A DNA stretch of 64,000 nucleotides, from assembly GCA_015847255.1 (NCBI GenBank), contig JADLZK010001327.1, forward strand, positions 124,001-188,000, written 5' to 3'. The position numbers were made by a program, and so were the translations under genes. The notes below the pieces were generated by a model. The model was not told the DNA's origin. It worked only from the letters and a program-made list of their open reading frames with translations, and did no database searches. The DNA comes from Hyparrhenia diplandra. Lineage: Eukaryota > Streptophyta > Magnoliopsida > Poales > Poaceae. Every line of letters starts with the position of its first letter. Position 1 is the stretch's first letter. Below, in pieces: positions 37,118 to 49,234 of the stretch.

Positions 37118-40100
37118 ATGGTTTGCATGGCGGGGCATTTTAAAATGTCTTCTGTGCTGAAGCTTGTAATGATGGAAAATCACACAGCACCAGGTAAAGT
37201 ATAGTTAAGATTTTAGCCTATTTTGACTTTCCATTTAGCTTGTGAATTTCATGGACAATACTTTAATAGAGGCTTTGAGATCTGAGTTCAGAATAAAATA
37301 AAGAGAAAATATAATGCATACTTAGCATGCAAATTTGATATAGCATTTATGGAGTGTACAATTCCAACGTACTTGCATGATTTGATTCGATTTAAGCGGT
37401 CCATTAATAAAATTGATAAATTCAGATCGAATGGTGCACCATATCTTTTATTTTACTAGAATGTCATGCAACTTCTAGATATATCGTTTTTTTCTTATTT
37501 GTAACTTGGATACATAGCCAAAAAAAAATCAATATTACTAGATCATTGCAAAGTGTCTACAAAAATAATCAATACAAGGAACCTTTGCAAATGAAATATT
37601 ATTTAATATACGCTATCTTCTATGGATTGAAAAGACAGTTTAGTTTGTTACCGTATTTCATTATATTTGACTCAGCACCTCAGTGCAGGGATGCACTTTT
37701 TCAGCGTCATGTTTATTTTATGTTCTGAGTAGAAATGGCATTTGTAGGCCCATAAAAATATTTTTACTGAATTCAGGTTTCTGGATTTGTTTTTACAGAA
37801 TGTTGATTGACAATGTGATCTGTATAGTGCAATATCAATGTTCTTATTAATCGACTTTGAAAACATATATAATTATTGTGCAGATTATCTGGTTTACTGA
37901 TAGTTTGATATCCTTCAGATTTCATCAAATGCATGCACCCCCCCCAACCCCCACCCACCCACCAAAAAAAAAAAAAAAAGAACCTGACTTTTTTTATTTT
38001 GGTCACATGTGCATGTCTAGCTTATGGTTGATCATTGATCATTTGATTGTTATCCATATTTTATTCCTTGAGTTTTTTTTTTTTTTTTTTTTTTTTTGTC
38101 TTTTTGAGTGAACAAAACATAGGGACTGGTACCGAGATGATTCAATCCATGCATGTTGGGCATTTGAGCATGAAAAGAATTTGCTCTGTCACTTTTGGCA
38201 GATGGCGTGATCCGTGAGATGACTGCTGCACAGGTCCTACAAAAACAACTGTTTGATGCACACGAACCAAATTTGCTAGATGAAAATGGTAAGCTCCACT
38301 TGCTGAACCATATATTTCACTTACTTTTTTTTTCTACCTTGGTTGGAACAGGTAAACATTTTAGTGCTTCCAGTTTCTGCCTCATATCATATGTGTTTAT
38401 TTATTAGCTTGAGATTTCACTGCCTCATGTGTTTATTTTACCTTCAATGCTATTGTGTTTTACTCTGTATTTGTGAGTTGTGACACATGTTTCTGTTATA
38501 TCAGATAGCTGTAACCAGCTTAAGGGGTGTTTGGATTCTTGGGACTAGGGACTAGGGACTGGGGACTACACATGACCATTAGTACCAATTAGCCCCTCTT
38601 GTGAAACTAGTGGACTAGGCACTACTAGTCCCACTTTCAGTCTCCATGTTTGGTAATTTAGGGACTAAATGGGACTAAAATTTAGTCTCTAGTCCCTAGT
38701 CTTGAGGGAACCAAACAGGGCCTAAACTTACATGTTGATGTCAACCACAGTTTAGCTTTTTAACTTTTCCAATAACTTTGTGCAGATATGCATATATTTG
38801 GATCAAAACCGATGGCCGACCCATTGGACTTGGTAACTTTGATGAATCTACCTGTATGGTTTCCCTTTTTTACCTATAGCTGATACACTGGATCAAAATC
38901 TTATCTTTTATTGAAGGTCTGCTGTAGTACTTGCAAGAAGCCAGTCAAAGCCAGCCAATATGCAGTTCATACAGGTGCTATTAACATTTTTTCTATTACA
39001 TTATTTAGGTATAAGTACTTCTGTTCAATCTGCTTATGTTCGTATAGTTCATCACCTATCTTTCTGGGAACTAGGCTGTGTACATAATCCACAAATCCAA
39101 AATCATAATTTATCATGAATCCATACTTTCCAGCCCACAAACTTATATTTTGCAATTTGTATGTGCGAAAATCCCCAATCTGTTGCTATTTACATCATTT
39201 AGCTTAATAAATGACGTGTAATTTCCTTACTGTTTGATACACTTGCTAAGAAAAGCTGGTGGCATTGCCATTCCAAGCATCAACTGCTCAACTGACCAAT
39301 ATCTTAATCAGAATGTGATGAATAGTCAAATCCCTTATTTGATATTTTAAAAATACAAACTTTTGTGTTACTTGGTTTATTATTAGCACATTGTAAGATT
39401 AATGCTATCCTAGATTTAAAACGTGAAGCCGACCTTTGGACAATTTTACAATGAGTATGCACCTTTCGTTTGAAATGGTATTTAGTTTTTTTTTTTTTTG
39501 GGCTTTTTTTCATTGAAACTTTGTTTATTGTGCAGAGCAATGTAGCTCAGGGAAGGTAAACACAAATGATTCAGGGGGTGTAGATCATGCCAGCCCTACA
39601 AAGCCCCTGAAGAAGGGCAGAAAAATAAAGTTGATAAGTAATGGAAGTATCCTATTGTTAATGAGGCAGCCTGTTTGTTCTTGTTTACTGTTAGTGCTTA
39701 CCTGCTGCTATTTGTGTTCTCCATGTGGAATACTCACCTTAAGATTTCTTTTTGTTAATTGGACTCTAAATGTTTATGGATCTTCGAATGTTTGCTGCCT
39801 TGACATCTGATATAGATCAAAAAGTGCACATAAAAGTGAAAGCAAGATCACAACCTGAAAGCAAGAACGTTGCCAATAGTTTGGAGTTGGACAATGGGCA
39901 TGCCACTAAAGTACAACCTATAGATTCAACAGGTAATCACAGTTTGTGCTGCTTTCAGTCTAAATATTGTTATCAATCTGGTGTCATTTAATCCTTCTTT
40001 CTTATTGCTGATTTTCTCTATGTTATTTGACCTGTGTATCTAGTATTTACATGGTATTGTCAGTATAGCTACTATGGGCATGAAGAAGTTTTGTATATCC

Positions 40101-41579
40101 ACGTTAGCTTGTCATGTCCACTTACAATATTTTTTTGTTTGGCTCAATTGAATTTGAAGCGAAAGGGTATTTTGAAATGTTTTCGTTAAGTGAGGATTAA
40201 GGGTTCTCTGATATATTGTATTCTCAGTAACAAGAAAAAAAAGAACAATAAATGGTGTTTTATAAAATTGTTTGTTTTTGCTTACTGAGTCAAGGGTTAA
40301 TTTTACACTTAGTTTGACTTATTCCATACCAGCTGATGGGGGTAAAGTCAGTAACCATAGAATGTGACGGGAGGAGCTTTTCCTATCCAATTAAGATTTA
40401 AGCTGATGGGCGTAGCTATGCAGCATTAATACTGCTTTAGTGTTCTCCTTTTTCTACCCAAAACTCTAATTTGGATGTTCATCCAATTTCACAAATGTTG
40501 CATTCACTTGAATAATATGTCTTGCTCAATTTTCACTGCGCCGTAACCTCTGACCATATAGTGTTTTGATTTTCTCATCTAATTTATTATCAGATGCGCC
40601 AGCTCCTCTTGCAACAAAAATGTATCATTCACAGGGCAACTACCGTCTTAGAATGGAGCTTGGCCAGCTTTATCGCGAATCATGTGTGCAGCATTTGAGC
40701 GGCCACACAACTCAAACGTGTCACATGAGAATGGATTGATGGCGCCACGGTATTCCCCATGCGGCAACTCAGCATTACCTGCTTCTCAGAAGAGCCTTGT
40801 TCCTCAAGCAAAGGTTTGATGCCATCCTCTGAGCACTGGTAGGATAGTTTTTTATGTTCTCTTACTGATGATGCATTCTGCTATGGTGCTCTTATCAGCC
40901 TCTTGCAAGCACATATGAGTTGTACTCAGGAATCCCTCAGCAATTAGCAGCAAGCAGGCCTAACCAGTCACAAGGAATCAAAACTGAGAGAGCAAGTACA
41001 CAAGCACCTGCAATTAAAAATGAAGGTTCACGATCCAGAGGCAATAAAGCTACTGTTCCCCATTCGAGAAACAAAGGTTGGAAATGATCTTTTAATCTTC
41101 TGCTTCTTCTGCTAAATGTAGTATGTGACTTCATTCATTAAAAATTATTAAGTGAATATTCAGTTGTGTTTGCTATCTATAACTGCAGCAGGGCACTTAT
41201 GTATAGATAAATAATATTCCAGTGAAACTATATTAGCTGTATATGAACTGAAAGTTCAGAATACATCTCTATGAGGAGAAGAAAATTACAGCTCACACTT
41301 TGGTTCTGTTGTAGGCTAAGCATATTATAGTTTTCAGCTTTTCAAGAGTCCGATCTACCCTGTACCTGGTTTCAGGCCTGCAAAGCTGTTAGCTCATTTT
41401 TTTTAGTTTACTGAAAGGCTCCTTAACCGCTCTGAGCCTGGAAACCTTCTAACATAAAAGGATGTATACTGATTATTAGCTTGCTAGTAACTATATATGC
41501 CATTTGTTCTCTAGGCAGCAAGAAGACGCAGCAGCAACTTAATGGACGTGTTCATGTGATCAAGTCATCAGTAGAGTAG
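37118..41579 (+). CDS. Nuclear-type protein with short C2HC zinc-finger-like motif, nine exons
   Basis: Exons: 37118-37193, 38202-38288, 38786-38832, 38917-38974, 39536-39643, 39816-39932, 40594-40813, 40899-41076 and 41515-41579, about 318 residues. The only motif I can point to is VCCSTCKKPVKASQYAVHT followed by EQC, spacing C-C-x2-C..H-x3-C, reminiscent of the SCA7/ataxin-7-type zinc-binding motif of SAGA components; this is a resemblance, not an assignment. It is followed by a basic patch (PLKKGRKIKL), a conserved-looking MYHSQGNYRLRMELGQLYRE and a Ser/Gln-rich tail ending GRVHVIKSSVE. All splice phases agree. Two defects: the donor after exon 5 reads GGAAGT where GGTAAGT is expected (39643-39648), and a duplicated TG at about 40685 shifts exon 7. 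The true start may lie in an upstream exon. Confidence 0.72.
38524..38722. mobile_element. Tourist-type MITE in intron 2 of the C2HC gene
   Basis: Ends GGGGTGTTTGGATTCTTGGG and GGGAACCAAACAGGGCC are imperfect inverted repeats. Inner GGGACTAGGGACTAGGGACT faces AGTCTCTAGTCCCTAGTC. The flanking duplication is TAA (38521-38523, 38723-38725). 199 bp, non-coding. Confidence 0.88.
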
Positions 41580-42807
41580 CCCATTGATAGGTATGTGTCC
41601 CCTATTGACTTAACTCAGGTGAACATTTCACCGCTCGACATAGTGTGATCTTATCTTACGCTGATTGTTTTCACAGGTTATTTATTGGTCAAGTGGAAGT
41701 GTCTCCTCTTGTGAACAGTCTCTTCTTTCTCCTTTCCTAATGAAATTGGTTATTGTCAGGATGGTTCTGATTCGGACTGTCCCGATTCGAGGTTCTTTTT
41801 TTTCCCCCCCCCGGTAAGTCAGGATATCTGAAATTCACGGCAATATGCTATACTGTCTCACGTATCTAAGCTCTTAATAAGCATGGTTTTTATCTGTTTT
41901 CGCTCAGGTTTCGTCGGCTGTCTATTGGTACAAGAAGCTAACAGCACTAGTTGTAGCACTGATGATGAAGTTTACCTGTAAATACGGCCACAAAGGCCTT
42001 GGTTTATTCCTCTGCCCCTCTTGCTGCGGAAGGTTGTGAACCTGATGAACAAACATTTTGAATATAGCCCTCATCTGCTGGGCATTGAGTTTTAGTTGAC
42101 TCATATTTGTCTTTGATTTGATTCTTGCCCTAATAGCATCTCCAAGAGAACCTACTGTTATCACGAGTTGTATCAAATCTGCTCATTTTCTTTAGAATCC
42201 TCTAGCACCAAACAGCGACGTTTAGAAATGGTAGGTCAGTAATACTCTAGCCCGTCACCAAGATAGCTTGTCGCAAAAGAATTTGTTCTAATAATCTAAC
42301 TGGGACATTGAAGTTCCATTCTGATATAACAACATGAAGCTTGCATTTCGTTAAATGCAAATAAAGATGGCAAAATACATGAAAACAAGAACATCTTTTT
42401 TTTGTTGAGTTTGCGACAAGAACAACAAGAACGCTGGCGAGTTTGCGACAAGAACGAAAACGCTGGCGAGTTTGTAACAAGAACAAAACTGGCGAGTTTG
42501 AAAAGAACGACTAAAACGCTGAAAACAGCTTGTTTTTCGTCGATGGAATCAGAGCTGTTGCTGCGAGACAATGTTCAAAATGATCAGTCCGCTGATTCAA
42601 AGTACCGAATCGGAAATGTCTGCCTTTGCCGGTGGTGTTATTACAGCACTAGCCATTTCACCTATTATCTAGCTAAATTTCGAACTACTGGATGAAACTA
42701 GCGAATCAGAGCTGTAGGAGACCATCGGATGGATGAGAGGTACTCCAGCAAAGGTGCAATCGCCCGCCGGCGAGGCAAGTCCATTGGTCATCCATGGATC
42801 AGATGAG
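41580..42807. other. Convergent intergenic region
   Basis: 3' UTRs of the C2HC gene and the bHLH gene. AT-rich, no gene seen. Contains the minisatellite listed at 42407. Confidence 0.55.
42407..42521. repeat. Four-copy minisatellite, GAGTTTGCGACAAGAAC unit
   Basis: Four consecutive units begin GAGTTTG at 42407, 42439, 42468 and 42494. The first three continue with (C/T)(G/A)ACAAGAAC and a (G)CTGGC end; the fourth is diverged. Unit length is 26-32 bp. Confidence 0.9.
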
Positions 42808-43491
42808 TCAGTAGATGACGGCGATGTCGGCCCTGATCATCTCGAGGACCTCGGGCGGCGCGGCGGCGGCGGTGACGGTGAGCACGGCGGCGCCGTGGGC
42901 GTGGCGGCCCACGGTGGCCACCAGGACCTCGACCCCGCGGCGGTGGAACGCCTCGAGCGCCCTTGCCAGCGCGCCGGGGCTCCGCGACGGCAGGCGCGCG
43001 CAGAAGCACACCGCGCCCACGGCCACCGACACCTCGGCGGGCCGGGCGGGGACGCCGCGCACCGCGCGGTACGTCTCCAGCACGGCTACCGTGTCCTCCA
43101 GCGTCTTCACACGCGCCGCTGCCGCGTCCACGATCTCCTCGTGGCTCGCCTCCTGCACGTACGACGAAAGCAGAGGGCCGGAGAGGTGGTAAGAAAGAAA
43201 CTCATCGATCTTTGGCACGACGCGGCGGCGGCGGCTCGGAAAAAAAGAAAAAGAAAGAAGCAGGGCCGTCGAGGGCAGGGCAGGGACTGACCCGGTCGGT
43301 GGGGAGGTTGGGAGCATGGCGCCCAGCTCAGCGTAGAGCGAGGCTATGGTGCGGCGGTTGGGCCGCGCCGGAGCCCTCTGCCGCCGCGGCCGCTCACCCG
43401 CCGACGCCGGCCCCGGCACGGACGGCCCTGCTGCGGTGGCCAGGGACAGGTCCAGCGGAATCCATCCTCCTCCTCCTCCTTGTCCGTCCAT
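42808..43491 (-). CDS. bHLH transcription factor with ACT-like C-terminus
   Basis: Two exons, 43491-43292 and 43152-42808, about 181 residues. Exon 1 opens MDGQGGGGGWIPLDLSLATA and carries a short basic region and helix 1 (RPNRRTIASLYAELGAMLPN, then LPTDR). Exon 2 supplies helix 2 (EASHEEIVDAAAARVKTLED) and then VSVAVGAVCFCARL..LARALEAFHRRGVEVLVATV..AVLTVTAAA, a beta-alpha-beta layout like the ACT-like dimerisation domain of plant bHLH proteins. The basic region lacks the usual Glu-Arg-x-Arg core, so strong E-box binding is doubtful. One base is missing in the G run at 43310-43312 (needed for LPNLPTDR). Reading straight through the intron gives an open frame (..VPKIDEFLSYHL..), so intron retention would be translatable. 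Confidence 0.85.
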   Translation of the reverse strand: MDGQGGGGGWIPLDLSLATAAGPSVPGPASAGERPRRQRAPARPNRRTIASLYAELGAMLPTSPPTGSVPALPSTALLLSFSFFPSRRRRVVPKIDEFLSYHLSGPLLSSYVQEASHEEIVDAAAARVKTLEDTVAVLETYRAVRGVPARPAEVSVAVGAVCFCARLPSRSPGALARALEAFHRRGVEVLVATVGRHAHGAAVLTVTAAAAPPEVLEMIRADIAVIY

Positions 43492-45760
43492 GGCGGAACA
43501 ACGTGGGTGGGTCGGTGGGTGGCCGTACGTGCGTCTCCTCCTTCCTCTGGGGTTTTCTGCTGTAACTGAACCGCAAGGGAGGGAGGGAGCGCGTCGGTTT
43601 GATCTTGGGAGGGAGAAGAAAGAGCTTGGAAGAGAAGCTTGCGTGGTGGTGGTGGCGTGACATGGCGGGCATCAGTGTCAGGTGTGCAGTGGCCACGTGA
43701 CCAAAGTGGTTTTTGGGAGTGGTGGTTAGCCAGGAATGGAAGCTGGCTGGCTGTTGGGAGGCAGCTCCTGCAGAGGAGGGAGGAGACCGGAACCGGGCTG
43801 CTTTGGGAAACCGGTCAACCAAGCCGGTCTTCACAACGGGACAAAACCATCTATCACAAAGGCTGCTCTGCTTTGCTTCCTCCTCCACCATGCAGTTGGT
43901 ACTGAAATGAAATGCCTCTTTATTTTTCACCCTTGTCTTACTGCTGTAAAAGTACTCCTACACAGGAGATTAGTAAAGGCAAGGCCAATGGCGGTGGTTA
44001 AGACAAATCAGTGATCCACATAGAGAAAATATTGCAACTATTTAAATCTAAAAAATAAATTTGTTAAAAACCTTTTAGACTTTAAAGATGTTCACCTTTA
44101 TTGATACTAATTTTTTAACATAAATATTTATATATTTTAATATATAATTACCGGCATTTTGAAAATATTGACTCCTTTTTTTATCCGATCCTTCAGCGGT
44201 CTTTTATTTTTGACAGAGGAAAACCTAGCATGCAAGCATGCAGTTGGTACTGCCTCAAATGAAATATTTTTTCCTCCCTTGTCTTATTACTACTACTAAT
44301 GTAAAAAGTACAGTCAAAAAGCTAGAGCAACAACCGGAGCAAGCGTTAATGTTCTGCAAAAGTTTTTCTGATTCTACTAGGGGCAAAGCCTGCTGCAAAA
44401 GTAAAAGAATCTGACGCATCTAGTAAGCAGCTCCGTTATTTGGCAGTTTGATTTCAGATGAGTTTGGTCTTGGAGGTGAGGCAGCACGGTCCGTCCTGCC
44501 TGCGTTGGCCATGCCCTAAGAGGCCTAATGGTACACTTTTGCATTCTCTCTCTCTCTCTTTTTTTTTATAGAATTCTATAATCCTCATTAGAATTCAAAG
44601 CATACGGCATACCAAACATCTTCTGATCAAATTGGAGCCAAGGCAACAACAGTTCAAAGAATCTAGAGATGCCGTCCTTAATCCGCGGTTCGTCTTTGAT
44701 AATACTTTGGCTTCCATTTTTCTTTTTGAAAAAAAAATATTGGCGTATTTCAAATTAGAGTGTCCGATGAGGTATTTCGACAGGAATTGGCACATTTGGA
44801 ATCAAGCAAGGTTCATCAGAGCGTGCCATGGCATAAGCATCACAATATTCTGATACACTCAGGCTGACCTCTGCTTGCTTACAGAGAAAGGAGAAGCTGC
44901 TTTTTGCCTTTTTTAGGACCGGTTTATTACCTTTTGCTAGGTGGTGTTCAAATAATTGGGGAACACAAATTGAGGGTGGATCTATGATAAATAAATCTGA
45001 TTGCCAACGAGTTTAAATGGTCAAAATGCCTCAATCGGACGGCCGATATGTCACATGCAATCGCTACGAACTTGGAGCACTGTGGCCACAACCACCCATG
45101 GAAGAACCACGACGGGCTCATGAGGCCACCCCTACACATGAGGTCACGTCTGCCAGTGATGATCGCCCAACACGAGGCAGGCTGCCGGCCTCTTAAGCCG
45201 AGCTGCCTCTGCCGCCTCCCATGGACTTCATTTGGAGATGGATGGATGAACATACACTGTTTTCGTGGACTTCAATTGGAGATACATGATCGCCCAACCT
45301 CCATCCACTGTTTTCTCAATCATACTGGTTCATAGGCATGCAGAATTTTACCACAACTAGTATTCCTTTTTTCAACAAACGGTTCAAATTCGGCTAATGT
45401 TTTTAAGGATATGGTAGATGGTGGTTAGGCTAATATTTTGAAGGATATGGTAGCTGGATTTGTACTTTCCTGACAAAGAAAGACATGGAACATCAGCAGA
45501 GTCAGAAGAAGCCCATTGCTCAACAAGCTTAACACTGATAGTTAATGGAAGGCTTATTTGTTTTCTTAGCAGTCAGGACCCCTCGTTTCATATTACATCA
45601 CTCACAAAAATGGAAGCCCACAGTACCAACAGCAGAGAATTCTCAAGTGCGATGACCAAATCCAAAAATATATACAATCAATGGAGCGTTTTTATTTAGA
45701 CAAACAAATGGTTGCTCGGCACGGAGCTAAAAGGTTGCCAAGGCGATGGAAGTTTTCGTG
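43492..45760. other. 5' flank of the bHLH gene and intergenic DNA
   Basis: No supported gene. A segment of about 70 bp (CATGCAGTTGGTACTG..GAAAT..CCTTGTCTTA..GTAAAA) at 43890-43955 recurs diverged at 44238-44312. A short CT microsatellite lies near 44546. Confidence 0.5.
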
Positions 45761-48700
45761 TTATTTGCTTAGCGCAGTCTCCAAGAGATGCTCTATCCGA
45801 TATCGCATCACAGGTTGGCCAGATCTTGTCTTCTTGAACATCTTCTCCTTCAGTTCTTTCCGCTTTGCCTCAGACTTCTCCCGATGTTCCCTCTTCGCCT
45901 GTATTACTGCATCTCGCTCTTTCTTAGCCTTCTCATCCTCTGCACGTTTTCTCTCATACTCTTCGTTCAAACTATGCGTGGTCCGCTTCTTGCCTTTATG
46001 ATGTGGCTTTGGCACGTCTTGGGCAGTGTCACCACCATCCTGCATGGAATCACATCAAAATGAGTTGTCATTACAGACTTGTCTCTGAAGATACATATGA
46101 AGCTGTACTGTTTTTATAATTTTATAGTTTTAGAAAAAGCAAATGAAACACATTATAACTTATCACTGTATGCAGTTTTTACCTCATGGATTGGAATTTC
46201 AGGATGGTTGTTTGACTGACTCTGTTGCTTCTTTGTCTTTTTGTACAACTAATTAATTTAGCATTCTTGTAGAATTGTTTGCTTCTCTGCAAATAAGTGC
46301 AATGGTTTCATGAATATATTTGGAAACAAATTAAAATAGTACTGGCAGGAACTCAAAATAATTTGACAGAGAACTCTTGGAAATCACAGAGTCATTAGTG
46401 TGTATTTAACACCTCCAAGTATTGCCTATTGAGGAAGGCTTAATATAACATTTAAACACTATGACTGCTCTGTCTATCCTTTAAGCAAATGTGCCTATGC
46501 GATGCAACTGGGAAAATATAATTAAACAGCTGTAATGCCATAAACCTCAATTTATATGTTGTATGTAAAATACGGTATAGACAAACAACAGGATCTAAAT
46601 TGCACTACAACGGATAAAGGCGATGGGTTTTCGGATTTGGATAGCGCCAATTCTCAAAAAACCCTATCCGGGATCGTTTACTATTTAAAAAAATAAAATA
46701 ATAATAATAATAATAATGCTGGTTTGATGACAAAAGTCATAGGAAAGCCCAAGGCCCATCTAAGCCCCATGTGACATCGGTGTGCCACCCATCGCCTTGC
46801 CAAAAAAACACATCGTTTTGCCATCGTCTCCAGTTCAGCACACAGCACAGGTGCACTTTATGATGGCTTTGGCCCATCACCCCATCCCCATCTGCCACCA
46901 TCCTCCTGCATGGAATCACATCAAAATCAGTAGGCACCCCACCTTGTCTCTGAAGGCGTACAGAATAGCTGTGGTTTTATAGTGGAAAAAAATTAACAGA
47001 TGAAATCGACAGCAGCAGAGGTCTATCGGCTGTGGCAGAATTAAATCAGCAGCGGTGGAGGTCAGAATGGTTGTTTGAGCTCCAATCAGCAGCGGCGGAG
47101 GTCTTTTTGCGATGGCGGGTCGAATTTAGCATTCTTGTCGATTCCGGCGTCGGCGGTGCAAATCGGCAATGGTTTCATGAATATATTTGGAACGCCATCA
47201 ACCTGCTCGCGAATGACTTTCTCCTTCTGCTCCCTCTTGTCCACTCTCCTCGTGGCTTAGTGTGTATTCGGCAGGCCAGATTGACTATGAGGTTTGTCTA
47301 ATATAATATTTACGAAAATAATGAAAAATCGGATACTTTAAGCAAATGTATCTATGCGATCAACTGGGAAAATATAATTAAACATCTGTAATGCCGGACC
47401 ACAATTTTATATGTTTCCTGGACATATCGGGTGTTTTGTAGCACAGGATGACAGGAGATACAAAACTGCACCTTTGCAAATTATACATCTGGTAATAATT
47501 GGATATCTGATATCAAAACAAATGTCCATGGTAACTCTCAAACAAGTTAGGAGATGAGTATTTTAAGATAATATCTGTGGTAACTCTCAAACAAGTTAGG
47601 AGATGAGTAGGACCCGCAAACAGGTTTAAGATAATTCTGCATTGGTTCAACTGATTCCCCAGATGATGAGAGAAAGCAACAATATCCAAAAGGGCATTTT
47701 GCCCACTACTACAAACTCTAAGAATCATTCTTTGCACATGAAACGATGAGACAATTACGAATACCCACGAACTCACATCACATCACATCCTCCATATATG
47801 AATTAAGTGGTTGCCTTCTCTACATCTCTCCAATGCTCCTTGGTATAAAAAATTCAGATGCTCTCAATCCTTATCCCTTCTCGTGTCAGAACGTTTGCTA
47901 TGGACTTGGCCTAGCATTCAACTCCCTCCCTCCCCCTCAGTGGAGTGGCAGACGTGTCAATAGAGGAGACGCCACAGTCTGTGAGCTCCAATGTGCGGTG
48001 ACTCTCTAGCACAGAGGTGTGCCAGTGTGCGCAGCAGCAACTAGAGGTCCCCACGATGATGCAGCTGCAATCACCCCCATGCCCACTGCTGGACTACAGA
48101 GACTCTGGCCACATCTCCCTTCCAAGACACTCTACTTCTAGTTCTAGGCCTCTACACAGGGTCTAAGACCCTGGCAAACCTCTTCCTGGAACTTCTCGAT
48201 GGCGACTCCACATCCCCACCGACTTTGACCAGCTGGTGCAACGGGTCATTCACACCGTTGGCGTCTGCAATGGGTCATTCACACTGTTGGTTTATGGAGG
48301 CAACAGCTCCCACAAGCAGATTGCTGAGTATGTCCTGGAGTCTATGTATGTGCGGTTCAGGTGAGCAGGTAGTTGGGCCAATGAATGGTTGGGCTGATGG
48401 ATGTAATTTTCAGGGAGACAAATTTTATTGTTTTCATAAATATTAGGTATAGATACAAGTAACAATGGAGATAAGTTTTGCAATTCTCCAGAGCAAAATG
48501 GGAATGCATTTCTCCTTTGACAAGGTAATGAGATCCAAGTGTGGATTCGGATTCAATTGGAACCGTTGAGTACATGCAACTAGATCCCATACAATGAGAT
48601 TTCAATGAGAACTTATTTAGTCTACCAAATCTCTCATGCAGTATTCAGCTGTCTATATTATACATAACAAGAGAACCAGCTTAACAAGGGAAGAATGTGT

Positions 48701-49202
48701 GACCATTGTGTACCATCATTCTCGCATTTATTTATCTAAACCTCAGCATTAATTAATGATAAGATTCCAAGTACGAATGATACGATTTCAATTAAATTCG
48801 ACGAAATGCCTCACCGACACCAGCTGGTTCCTTGTCAGCTATGAGAACTACTTACTCCGGAAGCTAATGTAATGATCCATGGTAGTAGCATGTTTACCAG
48901 GGGAACAGGGAAAAAAAAGGTGACCCAAGTGCAAAGCACAGGGCAGCGGTTGCAAGCTAGCTAATCCACGCCTCCAAACTGCGCCCAGTAAGCTCAGGAA
49001 AGGTGGTTGTACTCACTGATGAGGGCAGGGTTGTAGCCGGTGTTCCGGGACTTGGCGCTGGCGAAGGCGGCGAGGGAGAGCGCCCCGCCGCCGCCGACGC
49101 CCAACCGCTGCTCGTTACGCCGCCGACTCCCGCCGCCCCACCTCCCTTTCCCTTTCCCCTTCTTAAACCCTCCGCTCCCGCTCTCGCCGGCCGGCGCGCC
49201 GT

Positions 49203-49234
<32 letters not shown>

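Noticed and set aside
37938..38098. Poly-C/CCCA, poly-A and poly-T runs as a possible CRISPR-like or regulatory array
   Set aside because: Simple low-complexity runs within an intron, not a spaced repeat array; run lengths are also prone to sequencing error.
42733..43660. Plus-strand frames of 185 and 200 codons
   Set aside because: Antisense to the bHLH exons, whose conserved helices and splice sites are clear on the minus strand.
47900..48450. Possible gene fragment (..NGSFTLLVYGGNSSHKQIAE..)
   Set aside because: A short open stretch with a local 27-bp duplication, no recognisable family, and located inside an intron of the FYV7-like gene.
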